A stretch of DNA of 64,000 nucleotides, taken from NCBI GenBank assembly GCA_000697665.1, contig KL197709.1:845877-909876 (forward strand). The letters are read 5' to 3'. The DNA is from Jaapia argillacea MUCL 33604. Taxonomy: Eukaryota; Basidiomycota; Agaricomycetes; Jaapiales; Jaapiaceae. The notes beneath the pieces are model-generated. The model saw nothing but the letters and a program-made list of their open reading frames with translations, was not told the DNA's origin and did no database searches. Positions 22,613 to 33,465 of this stretch are shown here, piece after piece (the stretch's first letter is position 1; every line of letters starts with the position of its first letter). The position numbers and the translations under genes were made by a program.

Positions 22613-24958
22613 TCACCATTTTCCTCACTTCCCATGGCTTCTCCCCTCGCATTCATCTTTATTGCTCTCGTCGATGCCTATTTATTTATTGCGACCGAGA
22701 TATTTATTCGATTTGGCACTCTCAATCCCCTCATCCGTGGCGTCGGCCTAGGCACGGAGGACAAGGACGAAGGTTTTAAAACGACCTGGTTGTCGAAACG
22801 AAAATTACTCGTATGACCCTTTGTTTCTGTATTCCTCCTCGTGTGTTGTTGCCTTGCTTGCGCTCTGTATTACTTCGCATCAGGATACCCGTCCTTACCT
22901 GGTCTATGCCTTCGACCTTGCCCCTCCGTTCCTTCGTCTTTCATCACATTTATCATCTCACATATCATACTCGGACATTCCGCTCACTAGCATTGTCTTC
23001 ACGTGCGGGGTTTTGGCTATCAACTACCTATAGCTATTTATTTATTTTGCATACCTCTCGCTCCACACCGTTGTACCGCTAGTAGTTTTCTATAGATGAA
23101 CCAAAAGGAATTAACGACTCTGCCTCGTTTGCATCTCTATAGTATGGGCGCGACGTGTAGTTTAAACCTCTCCAAACACAGCACAGTATAGATATCAATG
23201 ATTTTCCGGTCGACTGCGTTCTTGATTGGCTTGTGTACACGAGGCCGGTGATATGAAACACAAGAGGGCGCTCCGGTACAGGTTCTTGCACAGGTTGATG
23301 CGAATTCGAAGCAGCCCCCCGGATTGTAATTGGGCACAGCAAAAGGTGTATAAGTACCAGAATGGATCATCGCACCGCATGATGTAACCGAACACGATGC
23401 AAGATTCGAGTCATCTAACCTATCCGTGTTCTCGTGGTGCCCCTGTATGGAATGGAATGTACCGAGCAAGTAACCTAAGATGATTTAGGGGGGAGAGGAG
23501 AACGGTCCTCGTTCCGACGAAGGTTTTTTGCTGTAACGAAACGATAGGGTTCACCTTGCTCCAAACTATGGAAGATTCAGATAGCCTTGACTTCCTTTCC
23601 AAGGATGAGCAGATGAAGGAGGGGCGGAGACCAGCGTCGGTGATTGAAAGATGAAACTTGGATTGAAGAACGAATAAGCTCGAGAGGTGGGTGTATGTAT
23701 TGAAGCTCAGCGCTGAGCATGGACCCCACTCAGAGGTATCTTAGTTTCCAAAGTGGCGCTACGGCAACATGTGGGTCACGGAAATGTCCCCGCTGGCGTT
23801 GACGTCGACAGAGCGTTGCGCAGAAGGTTCTGAGTAAGGCAAGTCCAAGCGAACAACCGGAGTCAGGTAAGCCGAAGTCTGACGGTTGCAATGCTTGGGG
23901 TGTAACCGGACTATGGCTGACAAGGACTCATACGGTAGTATTGAAACCGCGAAAGATACTGTATGTTGTGGAAGACTCACACTGTAATCGGACTTGAGTT
24001 CTTCCGCTGAGGAAGCCAGAAAAGGGAAAGAAAAAAGGTGTGTGGAGGATTGCATGCTGAGCTGTCACCAGCAAGGCACCGAGAAGATGAGAAGGCTGGG
24101 ATGGGCAAAAATATAGTACCCCTCACAAAAAGGGGCCCAGTAAACTCGGACCTTTTATGGTGGAGGGAAGCTTTCACTCGGAGGGTGAATTTTGATCCCG
24201 TCATCGACACTGTTCACGAGAAACAGTGTCCAGGAGACCAAAGTTAGAAAGGCAATGTGTGCTTCTCTATATTTTCAGCGGCCGCCGGGATTTTCATAAT
24301 GCCTTGAGCTTGGTGATCAGGAGGGAAAGGAACGGTCGAGGAGCCGTTGTCAATTACTTCAAGCCGGAGAGGCCACGAATCGCTCACAACAATCCCCGTC
24401 GTACAAGTGCGACTGGTCCTCACACCTTCCGCAGGATAGAGTAGCCATGCACCGGCAACGGAAAGAGTTACGACACCCAAAATCAATCCAAACTTAGGCC
24501 GATGAAACCCTACGAAACGACCTGTCTGTGGATGATGATGACGGGGATTCGCTTGACCGTACAAGAGGCGGCATGATGACATGGCAGAAGTCCGAGTACA
24601 ATCGTGTGAATTTCGGGCACTGTGTACAAGACCACAAGAGTGTGCGTGTAGGAGATACAAAGAGAAAGTACGTTACTGGGAATCTCATCGTCCTGTGGCG
24701 AAGGAATGATGTCTGTAGGAGTGCGGAGTAACAGAATATGGGGTGGCTCTGCGCCTGCGGAAGGAGGTACAGATAAAAGGAAACGTGTGGAGTCGATGTG
24801 TTGCTAATGTGGATCCTGCACCATCGGAGAATGTAACAAAGTGCAAAACGGTGAACTCACAGACAGGGTGCAGGGGAGTGGGGAGAAGGCCGAATAAATG
24901 GCGACAGCAAGTTCATACCCCAGATCGATTAATCGCTCGTATGTAGTGCGTCATCCTC
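22613..24958. other. Intergenic region with two weak small ORFs
   Basis: 2.3 kb between the GATA factor and the NTF2-like gene. The GATA 3'UTR probably fills the first few hundred bases. On the minus strand there is a small Cys-rich frame (23469-23137) and a frame with one hydrophobic segment (24660-24244). Neither has a recognised motif. Confidence 0.4.
24244..24660 (-). CDS. Weak candidate: small protein with one membrane segment
   Basis: A 138-codon frame, with an internal ATG giving MSSCRLLYGQAN. It contains a basic stretch (VGFHRPK), one hydrophobic helix (FGLILGVVTLSVAGAWLLY) and then a polar region. This would be a type II single-pass protein. No family is recognised, codon evidence is weak and it may be chance. 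Another 98-codon frame (24055-23759) with a hydrophobic start follows on the same strand. Confidence 0.2.
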   Translation of the reverse strand: MYLLHAHSCGLVHSARNSHDCTRTSAMSSCRLLYGQANPRHHHPQTGRFVGFHRPKFGLILGVVTLSVAGAWLLYPAEGVRTSRTCTTGIVVSDSWPLRLEVIDNGSSTVPFPPDHQAQGIMKIPAAAENIEKHTLPF

Positions 24959-26218
24959 TTAACGATAGGCAGATGGCGTGCCGTGATGCGGCAACGACGT
25001 ATGGTATCGAAGGCTTGGGAGGTCATGTGCGCTGCTGTGTCGAGTGGGGGTATTCGAAGAGGACACGGATGAGCGGACAAATCGCATTGCACTCCTAGCA
25101 TATAGGGCTGCAGGAGAAAGATCTCCACGGCCGCTCTCTAAATCATCCTCTCTGTCACTCCCTTTCCGTCTTTCGCTAGCCACAGCGTTCACCGTTGTCT
25201 TTGAAAATCCCAACATTCGGGAAACGATAGATAGGCCGGTGGCAGCCACCCGTGCACCAATCCACTGGGCGAGAGTGCCCCCTGGGACTAGACCAACAAC
25301 GTCTTTGAGGTCCCAAAAATCTCTGTGATGTGTGACACGTCCGCTCTCGTTGAACGACAATCGGGTGATTACATGGAGTTGGAGGTGTAGTGGGCTGGGC
25401 AAGAGGAAATTGAGGAAGGGAACTGGTATTGCGGGATCCAAGGGATGGCTCGCTGATTCGTGGGGAGTGTATATTGACAATTCAGCGGCGGGAGTCCCCT
25501 GTGTTGGGGTCGCGGGATTAGGGAAGAAACGGCCCGCATGGGAGAAGTGGCCGTCGCTGTGAAGGCCGGGAAGGAACAGGACATTGAGGGTATGTTCAAC
25601 CATACATCTACGGTGCCCATCTAGGAAAGGCATTAGCTGGATCCATTCGTAGTCGACATAACATTGCGTCATGAGAGAGGGGACCCACCGAAGCTTTCAC
25701 TCTCGGACAGTTCGCCCACTTCCGTCCAAACGCGCAAGGCCCGAAACCAAGTATCACTGCCTGGTTCCCTCCGGAGTCCTAATAACGTATACAACATCGC
25801 GATAGGCTTCGACACATCCACTTTCGACATTTGCCGTGACAGCGAATGAATGTCTGTAATCACCGAACGAGAAGTTGCGGTGATGAAAGGGTTTTCATAA
25901 CTAGGATCGAGGGACGTATCAGGATACGTACTTCCCGGAAAACAACAATATGCGGACTTACACTGGGTATATCAGTCATATAATCAGTAAAGTGTGGATT
26001 TCATGTTTCAGCAAGGCAATTGGATAGGACGAAGACTCACCCGCGTTAGCTTCATAGAACCGCTCAATGGTTTCCAGACTGGCTGGTTCCCCTTCCCCAT
26101 ATACCATATCACAAACCTCGAGCGCAGTCGCGTGCCGTGAGACGACAGACATGGCATCGGAAGCCTGAGTGCTCGGGCGCGTTGGAAATGGAATGATGTT
26201 TGCTGTTGCTGGAGTCAT
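24959..26218 (-). CDS. Conserved fungal NTF2/SnoaL-like protein
   Basis: Exons on the minus strand: 26218-26041, a one-base exon at 25962, a third beginning at 25900, then the last ending at 24959. The N-terminus includes SLETIERFYEANA-V-YENPFITATSR, the helix-strand opening typical of NTF2/SnoaL-like folds (DAvYENP). Then come ITDIHSLSRQMSKVD, WFRALRVWTEVGELSESES and DGHRRCMVEHTLNVLFLPGL, followed by ITRLSFNESGRVTHHRDFWD and a hydrophobic helix-like LVPGGTLAQWIGARVAATGL. The C-terminus is Ser/Arg-rich and disordered. I recognise it as a conserved fungal protein of unknown function; enzymatic activity cannot be inferred. It is divergent from the ketopantoate-reductase-like gene (260 bases between starts). 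Confidence 0.75.
25962..25962 (-). other. One-nucleotide exon (T)
   Basis: On the minus strand the order is ...GCGG|GTGAGT (78-nt intron) ACCCAG|T|GTAAGT (61-nt intron) CCTAG|TTATGAA. Strong acceptor and donor signals meet around the single T. G+T+T makes Val, giving NA-V-YENPF. Joining exon 1 directly to the last acceptor gives TTA TGA, a stop. Retaining either intron also meets a stop. The only single-intron alternative uses a poor GTCTTC donor and adds a residue to the motif. Confidence 0.65.
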
Positions 26219-26478
26219 TTCTTCGACGGTGAATCGAAAAGGCAGGTTGACAGCGACAATGGTGGTGCAGAGAGAAGAGAGGCCTGCAGCACACCGGACC
26301 AGTGAACTTCGCCGTCATCATCGGTTCCCCACTCGAACTTATCACATGGACTCTGCGACAAACCCGTTTTTAGAAGTCCTTTACGATCGTGGCGTGGCGG
26401 AGCGCATCAGTCGCACAATAAGATTGTCGATAAGATTGGCTTTCCAACACAAACCTCCACCCAAAGTTGCTGCTGAGG

Positions 26479-28156
26479 ATGTCAGAAATCTGCGTGGTTG
26501 GTTTAGGAGGTTAGGAACATCAACCTTACAAGACGTTCCCAACTCCTAATTGTCCCTTCAGCCATCGGAACCATCTATGCCTGGGCTCTTCAGCGTTCGG
26601 GCAAGGCGAAGATCACTGCTGTCTGTCGGCGAGTTAAAATCTCCTTTCATCTCTGGCACTCAATCTCATGCAGAGTGATCCTTGTTAATCCTCTGATCTT
26701 CTCTAGGTCAAACTTTCGCACCATTGCTGGTGGGTTTGTCCCTGCAGTATGACAGGAACGATGTTGCATCCGTCTAATTATCTCAAGACAACGGATTGCA
26801 TATTACATCGGACAAACTTGGAGGTATCAACACCTGGAGGCCTGACCGAAGTGTGTCTTTGGGCGTGAGCTCACTATCCTTCACCTGCGGGCAGCTTGGC
26901 TGAATGTACCGTAGTCGTAAACTCGATTGCAGATGCAGCCGATCGCGACTATGACTATGTCATTTGTGCGTTCAAGTAGGTACTGGTCCTAAGGCTCTCA
27001 ACACTCCTCGACTCACAATTTACAGATGCCTACCTGACGTTGCCAAAACACCAGATTTGATATCGCCGTTGTTGACCAAAACCAAGACCTTCGTCCTCAT
27101 CCAGAATGGGATCGCCATCGAAGCAGATTTGCAAACTGCTGTGCCAGATGCAACAATTATCTCTGGATGCGCTTGGATCGACGTTACTGCCGTCGATGGC
27201 GGCAAAACCGTCGTCCAAACAGGCCAGGTGAGCGCTGTAACTCAGAGGAATACCCTCCCCTCCCAGATTGTGATTGTCTTGAATCCCTGTTGTAAATGTC
27301 ATCTTCACCTCCTTCTAGGAACGGCTTACTCTGGGATATCATCGACCTCCGAAGACTTTGACGAATCAATTCGATGAAGGGGCGGCTAAAGAGTCCCTCA
27401 GCGTCCTTGTGGATCTCCTACAATTAGGTGGGGCCTCTCCTGAGCCAACGGATGATATCGATGCTGCAAGATGGCGAAAAATCCTATGGTAGGTATCCAC
27501 GCCAACCTTCCGTAGGGATGGATCGAGCATGCTTTGGTTCGATTCGACATCTGCCAGGCGTGGATATCACCGTGTCTCAGTACTGCATAATTGCTCATGC
27601 TAATGCAATAGTCCAGGAACGCCAGTTTTTCGACATTATGCACCCTTAGCCGGGCATCAGTATCGGATATCTTGTCTGGCAAGGCCCTTCCAGACATGCT
27701 ACCCGTTGTCCGAGGAGTGATGGTAGAGGTGAGTTACGTTCAAAGCCATCGCCAAACCGAGATAACCAACGTCTCGGTTTTCCTCCCCTGTCAGGTGATA
27801 TCGGTAGCCAGACATGCTGGCGTTTCAACTACAGACCTCCCCGATAATGCCTGGGATCCCATCATTGAAGAAGCGATCCAAGACTACAGTGACATCCTCC
27901 CCGGAAGCAACCCGAGCAGTTTCAAACCATCAATGCTTGTCGATTTGGAAGCTCTTAGACCAATTGAGGTGGAGCCTATCGTTGGAGGTGTCATCAAAAA
28001 AGCACGTGAACTCGGGGTAAGCACGCCAAGGTGAGAGCTGGGATCCGCCTCTGAGTGAGGAAGCTTCATTCCCTTACATCCCTTGAAAGGCTCGAACTCG
28101 TGTACGCGACTTTGAAGGTCATACAGCGGGAAGTGCTAGCTGCTCGGGGAAACTGA
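26479..28156 (+). CDS. Ketopantoate reductase-type (ApbA/PanE) oxidoreductase
   Basis: Multi-exon. The start MSEICVVGLGAIGTIYAWAL gives the Rossmann GxGxxG motif. Then come CRSNFRTIADNGLHITSDKLGG, ADAADRDYDYVICAFKCLPD (conserved Lys), FVLIQNGIAIE (conserved Asn), and the C-terminal helical domain with RWRKILWNASFSTLC (Lys and Asn of the active site) and SMLVDLEALRPIEVEPIVGG (conserved Ser and Glu). The family reduces 2-dehydropantoate to pantoate with NADPH in coenzyme A synthesis, but fungi carry several related paralogues, so the substrate is not certain. The first intron follows GLGAI after only 31 nt of coding sequence. The second intron is GC-AG. The C-terminal exon ends VIQREVLAARGN. 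An upstream open frame overlapping the start is a shadow. Confidence 0.88.
26629..26706 (+). other. GC-AG intron (donor GCGAGT), 78 nt, no stop in frame
   Basis: It splits the Arg codon CG|G in VCRSNF. The GT donor two bases downstream (26633) leaves the wrong phase. The intron is 26 codons long with no in-frame stop, so retention would insert 26 residues after the second Rossmann strand. Confidence 0.7.
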
Positions 28157-28438
28157 TCTCGCCTCCCTGACGTCTTATCGGGTGCTACGTATAGTATAGC
28201 TGTACTGCGACTTGAAATGGATGTAGCCTTCAACGCGAAGAAGACGCTTGTAACAGCCTTGTGACCATCTGCGGGGAGATTGGCTTTCGGTGATGCGGAA
28301 GAATGCCACGTGGCAACGGACAATGATGTGAAGTTCAACGTTCGACACCCCTTCACACCAACTATTACTTGCATCTCCGCCACTACAAACCCGTTAGCTC
28401 TCGAGCTCGGCGGCTCTCGGTCGTCAATATGTCTTTCG

Positions 28439-29794
28439 AGCATGCCCCAGTCATCAAAGGTGTGAGACTAAGACAATTAGGGTGCATCTCAAGGTTTCCT
28501 CATTCCTCGTCTACTCGCTTGCTAGGCCTCATGGTGGGCTGTGCTTTGGCGTCCATCATAGCAGGGGTTTTCGATATGAAACATTACCTGCATCTGCAAG
28601 TAAGTGCGTATTGTTGGACTTGACATCGCCAACAACGTGTATCAATTCTGTCAAACTCTTTGTTTGCTCTAGCTCGTGCCCCACATATCCCGGCATCACC
28701 AAGTGAGAGTGCTTCCCTTTCTGCCTTCCTTGACGTCTCCCGGCAAGCAAACCCAACCTGAATCAGCATCCTTGCTTTCGGTAGTATTGGAGATTGTTGG
28801 TCCATCATCTGGCCTACTCAAACTCAAGTGACCTGTTCCTAGCGGAGCTACTTCTGTATAATGTCGGCGTTCACATCGAGCGCGCTTTCGGAAGCGTCAA
28901 GTTTGCTGTGAGCACTCAATTGCTGATCTCGGGTTTGACGCTTCTTACCCCAGTATCGCTTCTTGCCTAGTCTTTCGCGCTTGTCTCGATCCTTCTTTCA
29001 ACCATCTTGGAGTTCTTAGCGCTACTACTTTTCAGCGGTGTTGGGCTTAACTATATCCATTCTGGGCCAACAACTCTGGTTTTCAGCATCTTGTATCAGT
29101 ATTCAAGGCTGATACCCTCGGCGTATCTCTTCCGTGTTTTCGGAGTGCCGTTGTCCAACAAAGTCTTCTATTACATCTTGGCTTTTCAGGTATGAGTCCC
29201 TTCTGCCATCACGCAGTCATGACTCCTGAGTGTTCTTTCAGATAGCTATTGCACATCTGCCAAGCTCAGCCGTAGTAGCGCTGATTGGTATACTCGCTGG
29301 TCAAATCTACCGTTCTGACTTGGCCAACCTCAAAACCTACCGACTTCCACCGACCATTGTTTATCTGTCATCGAGATACCTGCTACCCCTCGTCGGATCC
29401 ACCCGCGCTCCACGTCGATCACACCGTGCCCTCCCTGACGACAGACCAACGCCGGAGCGCCAGATCCCCCTGGAAGATGAGGTAATTACGACCGCGCCAA
29501 ATGACCCACCCACCAATGGTGGAGGGAGAAATGCTTCCGTCGTCCGTGAATGGGTTGATGAATTGACTGGACGAACAGATCGAGCGTCTGCTGGGCTCAG
29601 AGCTCCCACGGAGGCCGAGATTACCCACCTGACAAGTATATTTCCTGATGTCCAGAGGGATGTTGTGGTGGCTGCGTTGCAGAGGAGGTCCGTACCCAAT
29701 CTTATTGAAGCCGCGCTTATCACCCATGCTGTTCTACTTCTTCAGCCCAAATATAGAGGCAGCAGCCGAAACACTACTTAGTTCCCAGCGCTAG
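28439..29794 (+). CDS. dsc2: Rhomboid-like membrane protein with C-terminal UBA/CUE domain (Dsc2/UBAC2-like)
   Basis: Multi-exon. The protein starts MSFEHAPVIKGLMVGCALAS and has several hydrophobic helices: VGCALASIIAGVF, the rhomboid-like loop PHISRHHQYWRLLVHHLAY, FLAELLLYNVGVHIERAFGS, SFALVSILLSTILEFLALLL and VVALIGILAGQIYRSD. No rhomboid GxSG serine motif is seen, as in pseudoproteases. A disordered linker leads to a C-terminal UBA/CUE domain: TEAEITHLTSIFPDVQRDVV, then AALQRRSPNIEAAAETLLSS after a last intron whose acceptor is at about 29749. Dsc2 in fission yeast is part of the Golgi Dsc ubiquitin ligase; UBAC2 acts in ER quality control. Either name fits the domain order. The stop is 104 bases from that of convergent eIF3d. 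Confidence 0.8.
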
Positions 29795-29898
29795 ACGAGC
29801 CCGTCGTCTCGTTTTTGTTGTGCACGCCAATACATTGAGCAGTCTTTTGGGTACATGTTCGCAGATAGGGATACAATCAAGTCAACAGACTGCCATGT

Positions 29899-31961
29899 TT
29901 ACACATCAATCTCGTCATCCAAGATTCCATCGGCGTCTTCGTCGTCCTCTGTAACGAATGCAGTGAGGGGAACAGCGTAAAGTCGGATCACAGGCTGTGA
30001 TCGGAGTGGAATTAGTGTGTCTCTGCGAACTAGCGAAGTTGAGGGCATACCTTGTTCGGATCCTTGACCAATACGTACTTGCCCTCAGGCATCTTCATAC
30101 ACAGATCAGTCACCGTTCGAACAATTCCCCACCCATTCGCGAGAGACACGTTGAGTTGCGCTGCAAAGTCTACAGGGCGGACGGAAGTGGCGCTTAAGAT
30201 AACGTGGCGAGTGTTGTCCCTTGGGTTGGCACGGGAGATGTATCTGAAACGTCGGAAGGTGATGAGAAAACCTTGAGATCAAAACTTCAGATGGAAGGGA
30301 TACACGCACCCCATCTTCATTTGTTCAGCACCAGCCAAGACACTTTGAACAGTCCACTTGGCCAGCTTGCAACTGTTATTCTTCATCTCAGTCGCGACGA
30401 CTGCGCCCCTCTGGGAGTCTAATTTAGTCCTCCAATCAGGCGCACCGCCCGACCCTTGGGCTCTGGGATCGAACTCGTTCAAAGCACGGATAGTAACGAG
30501 ACCCTGTCCGTCTTTGGGGTTGCCAACCCCAGGCAAGTAGGCGTCGACTTCAGTTCGGACGCAAATTTTGACATCTTCATCTTCGTCAACGGACAAATCG
30601 AATACCCTGTAACGGTAACCGCAGGACGCCAAGGGCTCAGTCTCGTCAGGACCGTAGAAAGGATTTGGTTTGTCGAAATCAATCGCTGGAGGAGGTGCGT
30701 TCTCGATGACGGATTGGAACCCAAAGTTTTGGTTGATGTAAGTTGCTTCCAATGAAAGGGAAGTGGCAGAGTTGATGGAAGGCGGCTCGGGAACAGCTGT
30801 TTTGTCGTTCGGGTTTATAACAGGGTCCTGAGGCGGGTCGGAGGCATTTTCGTTAACAGTGACAGTGTCAAAGGGACCGCCATCGCGTTTGTCGAAGAAC
30901 AGTTTGTTGCCTTCGCGAAGGATGACGATGTCCCAAGGATAGACGGATCTTGTCGCGCACATAAGGACGGACAGGATAACGTCCGTGGTGTACACTGTAG
31001 CAGCATTGCCTGCGGCCAACTAAGAGAGATCCAAATCAGCGGAAGTCTCGTCAAGCCCTGTCAAAAGATCATCCTACTTACGCGTTGGATGACGGGGTCA
31101 TCGGAGGTCGTAGTGTTGTATTTGATGCGATCCACAAGTTGGAGAGGTCGTTCGGACTTGGTGGTGATACGGTCATAAGTCTTGTCATAGGGGAACAATT
31201 TGCCGTAATTTTCACTACGGACGAAGAATCAGTAATATCCAAAGAGGAACGTCTTCTGAAGTACAGACAGATCGTCAGGTTCCTCGACGTCGAGCCTCAA
31301 CTTCGCAAGACGATGGAATTCAATCTCATCCAGCATCTGCCATTCTGGAGAGATTGCAACAGATGATTCGCGAGCGCGACTGTTCTATCATGGCGAGTTG
31401 GTGATCAGTACGAACACTTCAGTAATGAAAGGTGAAGTGAAGAACCTTATCCCAATCCCTCCAGCCTCTCCTTCCGCCTCTTTGTGCGCCACCTCGCCCG
31501 GTTTGCATTCCACCTCTTCCACCTCTCTGAGCCATCCTGTTCGCATATGTGTTTGCTCCACCCCTTCCACCACCCCTTCCCCTGGCCATCCCTCCGGGCC
31601 TCCTCGAAGGTCCTGCCTTATTGTCCACAAGCGAGAAACTGCTCTCGTCCTCAACGTGGAAGTAAGCGAATGCACTGGCACTTCCACTTCCAAACGCCTG
31701 CTGTCCTGCATCTCTCCTCCCCCGACCCCCTTGCCGAGGACCTCCTTGTCCACCTTGAGAAGCCATACCTTGCCCACCTTGTCCGCCACCACTGCCAGCA
31801 TTGGGATCATTCCAGTCGGCGAAACGACCTAATTTGTCAGATTTTGAGTAGGGCGCATAGGGGATATCTTTGAATTTGAACTGAGCAGGAAAGTTTGAAG
31901 ATGAAGGGCCCCAGCCTCCATCCGGATTGTCGTTGATCTGAGGGAGTGTGAACGAGGACAT
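29899..31961 (-). CDS. eIF3d: Eukaryotic translation initiation factor 3 subunit D
   Basis: Minus-strand, several introns. The N-terminus MSSFTLPQINDNPDGGWGPS and the following FKDIPYAPYSKSDKLGRFADW are the eIF3d opening. A Gly/Arg-rich RGG stretch follows (e.g. RGRGGGRGGANTYANR), then the cap-binding core: WQMLDEIEFHRLAKLRLDVE, TTTSDDPVIQRLAAGNAATVY, RSVYPWDIVILREGNKLFFD, NPFYGPDETEPLASCGYRYR and GAVVATEMKNNSCKLAKWTV. The end is acidic (EDDEDADGILDDEIDV). eIF3d is a peripheral eIF3 subunit (Moe1 in fission yeast) that joins the 43S complex in the cytoplasm and can bind mRNA caps. It shares a 105-bp intergenic promoter with the divergent Ist3 gene. Confidence 0.96.
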
Positions 31962-32066
31962 ATTTTGTCGTCGTTGGAGGGATTTGAGATGACACAGAAA
32001 TTTTGAGTTTGGTGGATAACTTCGATTCACAGCGTGGGAGTTTGGACTTCAACTTGTACCATCACC
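31962..32066. promoter_or_regulatory. Bidirectional promoter between eIF3d and Ist3
   Basis: Only 105 bases separate the two start codons, so transcription in both directions must begin within this stretch or inside the opposite gene. No TATA box is obvious. Confidence 0.6.
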
Positions 32067-33254
32067 ATGAAGTAGGTGCGTTCGTCTTGCTGTGACTGGG
32101 ACAGATTACTGACTGTGTGGTCCATAGTGTTGTCCGAGAAATTAACAAGATAAATGACCAGGAGCTCAACCTCGGAGTCAAGGGATCCTGGCACGACGAA
32201 TACAAGGGCGAGTATTATGATGACAAGGTCCACTTCGTTACTGAAATCCTGCCACTCTGACTAGATTCTGCCTACATCTTCATTGGAGGGTTGTCCTTCG
32301 ACTTGACAGAGGGCGACGTGATCGCCATCTTCTCTCAGTAAGTAACCATCTCGCGCTGGAGTCTAATAAGCGCGTGAACTTGTGAATAGGTATGGAGAGG
32401 TGATGGACGTCAATCTTCCTCGAGACAAGAACACAGGCAAAACTAGAGGATTTGGATTTCTGATGTACGAGAACCAACGGTCCACCGTCCTTGCCGTCGA
32501 CAATTTGAACGGTGCCGAGGTCCTCAATCGAACATTACGAGTTGACCATGTCAAGAACTACAAGCAGCCAAAGGTCAAAGGTGAAGATGGTGAATGGGAG
32601 GAACCAGAGCAGCAAAGCTTAAATGCCAAACCTGTGGTGCTTGTTGGTGCGTATCATTTCGTGTGTCACATTTTCCAGGGCTTAGCTCATGTTGCTGCTG
32701 CAGATGATGATCCTGGTGACAACTCATCCGCTTCCTCTGGTCCTGAAATCGACCCAGACGACCCCATGCGGGACTACCTCATTGCGCAGCGGAAAGAACA
32801 AAAGGCGCTCAGAAAGACCAAGAAATCCAAATCGAAGGGCAAGCACAAGGACGAAACTCCTGAAGAACGACGTGCGAGGAAGGAGAGGAAGAAAGAGAAG
32901 AAGGCAAAGAAAGCCATTACCGACAAGTCGGAGGGTATCAGAGGCGTGGAGGACCTTCTGGCCGAACTGGAGCGCATAGGACGCATTGGGAAACGAAGGA
33001 AGGGCGATGAGGACGTGAGGGACTCTCCGACTCCTGAGCGGAGGCGGAGTAGGTCACCTCCTCGTAGAGAATCAGCCAGGCCCCGGTCCCCTGCAAGAGG
33101 AGAGCGGAATCGCTCTGGCTCATTCGACAGGCGAGACGATTCTCGGGATAGAAGGCGGTACGAGAGAGACAGTGGGAGGGAACGAGACAGAGATAGGGTG
33201 GAAAGAGAATCTGTGCGGGATTCCAGGTCACGGAGACATGGGGACTACGATTGA
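32067..33254 (+). CDS. ist3: RNA-binding protein Ist3/Snu17 (RBMX2 homologue)
   Basis: The N-terminus MNVVREINKINDQELNLGV and the block GSWHDEYKDSAYIFIGGLSF are hallmarks of Ist3/RBMX2. The single RRM continues with GDVIAIFSQYGEVMDVNLPR, TGKTRGFGFLMYENQRSTVL and LNRTLRVDHVKNYKQPK. The C-terminal half is Lys-rich and then Arg/Ser/Asp-rich (PERRRSRSPPRRESARPRS), longer than in yeast. Ist3 is part of the RES complex (with Bud13 and Pml1), which joins the activated spliceosome in the nucleus and helps with weak introns. The conserved WHDEYK-DSAYIF junction is produced only by a GC-AG intron at 32218-32264. The start is ATG 32067, followed by a 5-nt first coding exon (ATGAA). Confidence 0.94.
32218..32264 (+). 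other. GC-AG intron (donor GCGAGT), 47 nt
   Basis: The split codon is G|AT (Asp) in YK-D-SAYIFIGG, an invariant family motif. The two GT dinucleotides inside the region leave the wrong phase and destroy the RRM. This is the best supported of the three GC donors in the window. Confidence 0.85.
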
Positions 33255-33465
33255 TTGTTACAAAATGCCTCTGGAATACCGACAGTATCTGACTTGCAAT
33301 TGCATATCCCGCTGCTACTTACTATCGGTATCAGGTTTGCGCCCTTCGGCGAAATCTTTGTACACCGGCCACGTGCCAATTCTGAAATTTCTTGCATCCT
33401 ACATCCATCACTGGGCTCTGAATTATCTGGGCAACTGTCTTTAGGCCGGCTCTTGATATTAAAAC
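33255..33465. other. Short intergenic region
   Basis: 211 bases between the Ist3 stop and the Nop14 start on the same strand. No gene is seen; it should carry the Nop14 promoter. Confidence 0.4.

Noticed and set aside
26169-26549. 126-codon frame spanning the divergent promoter
   Set aside because: Covers the NTF2-like first exon in antisense and overlaps the reductase start in another frame.
31398-31873. Plus-strand frames over the eIF3d Gly/Arg-rich region
   Set aside because: Antisense of RGG repeats; eIF3d on the minus strand explains the sequence.
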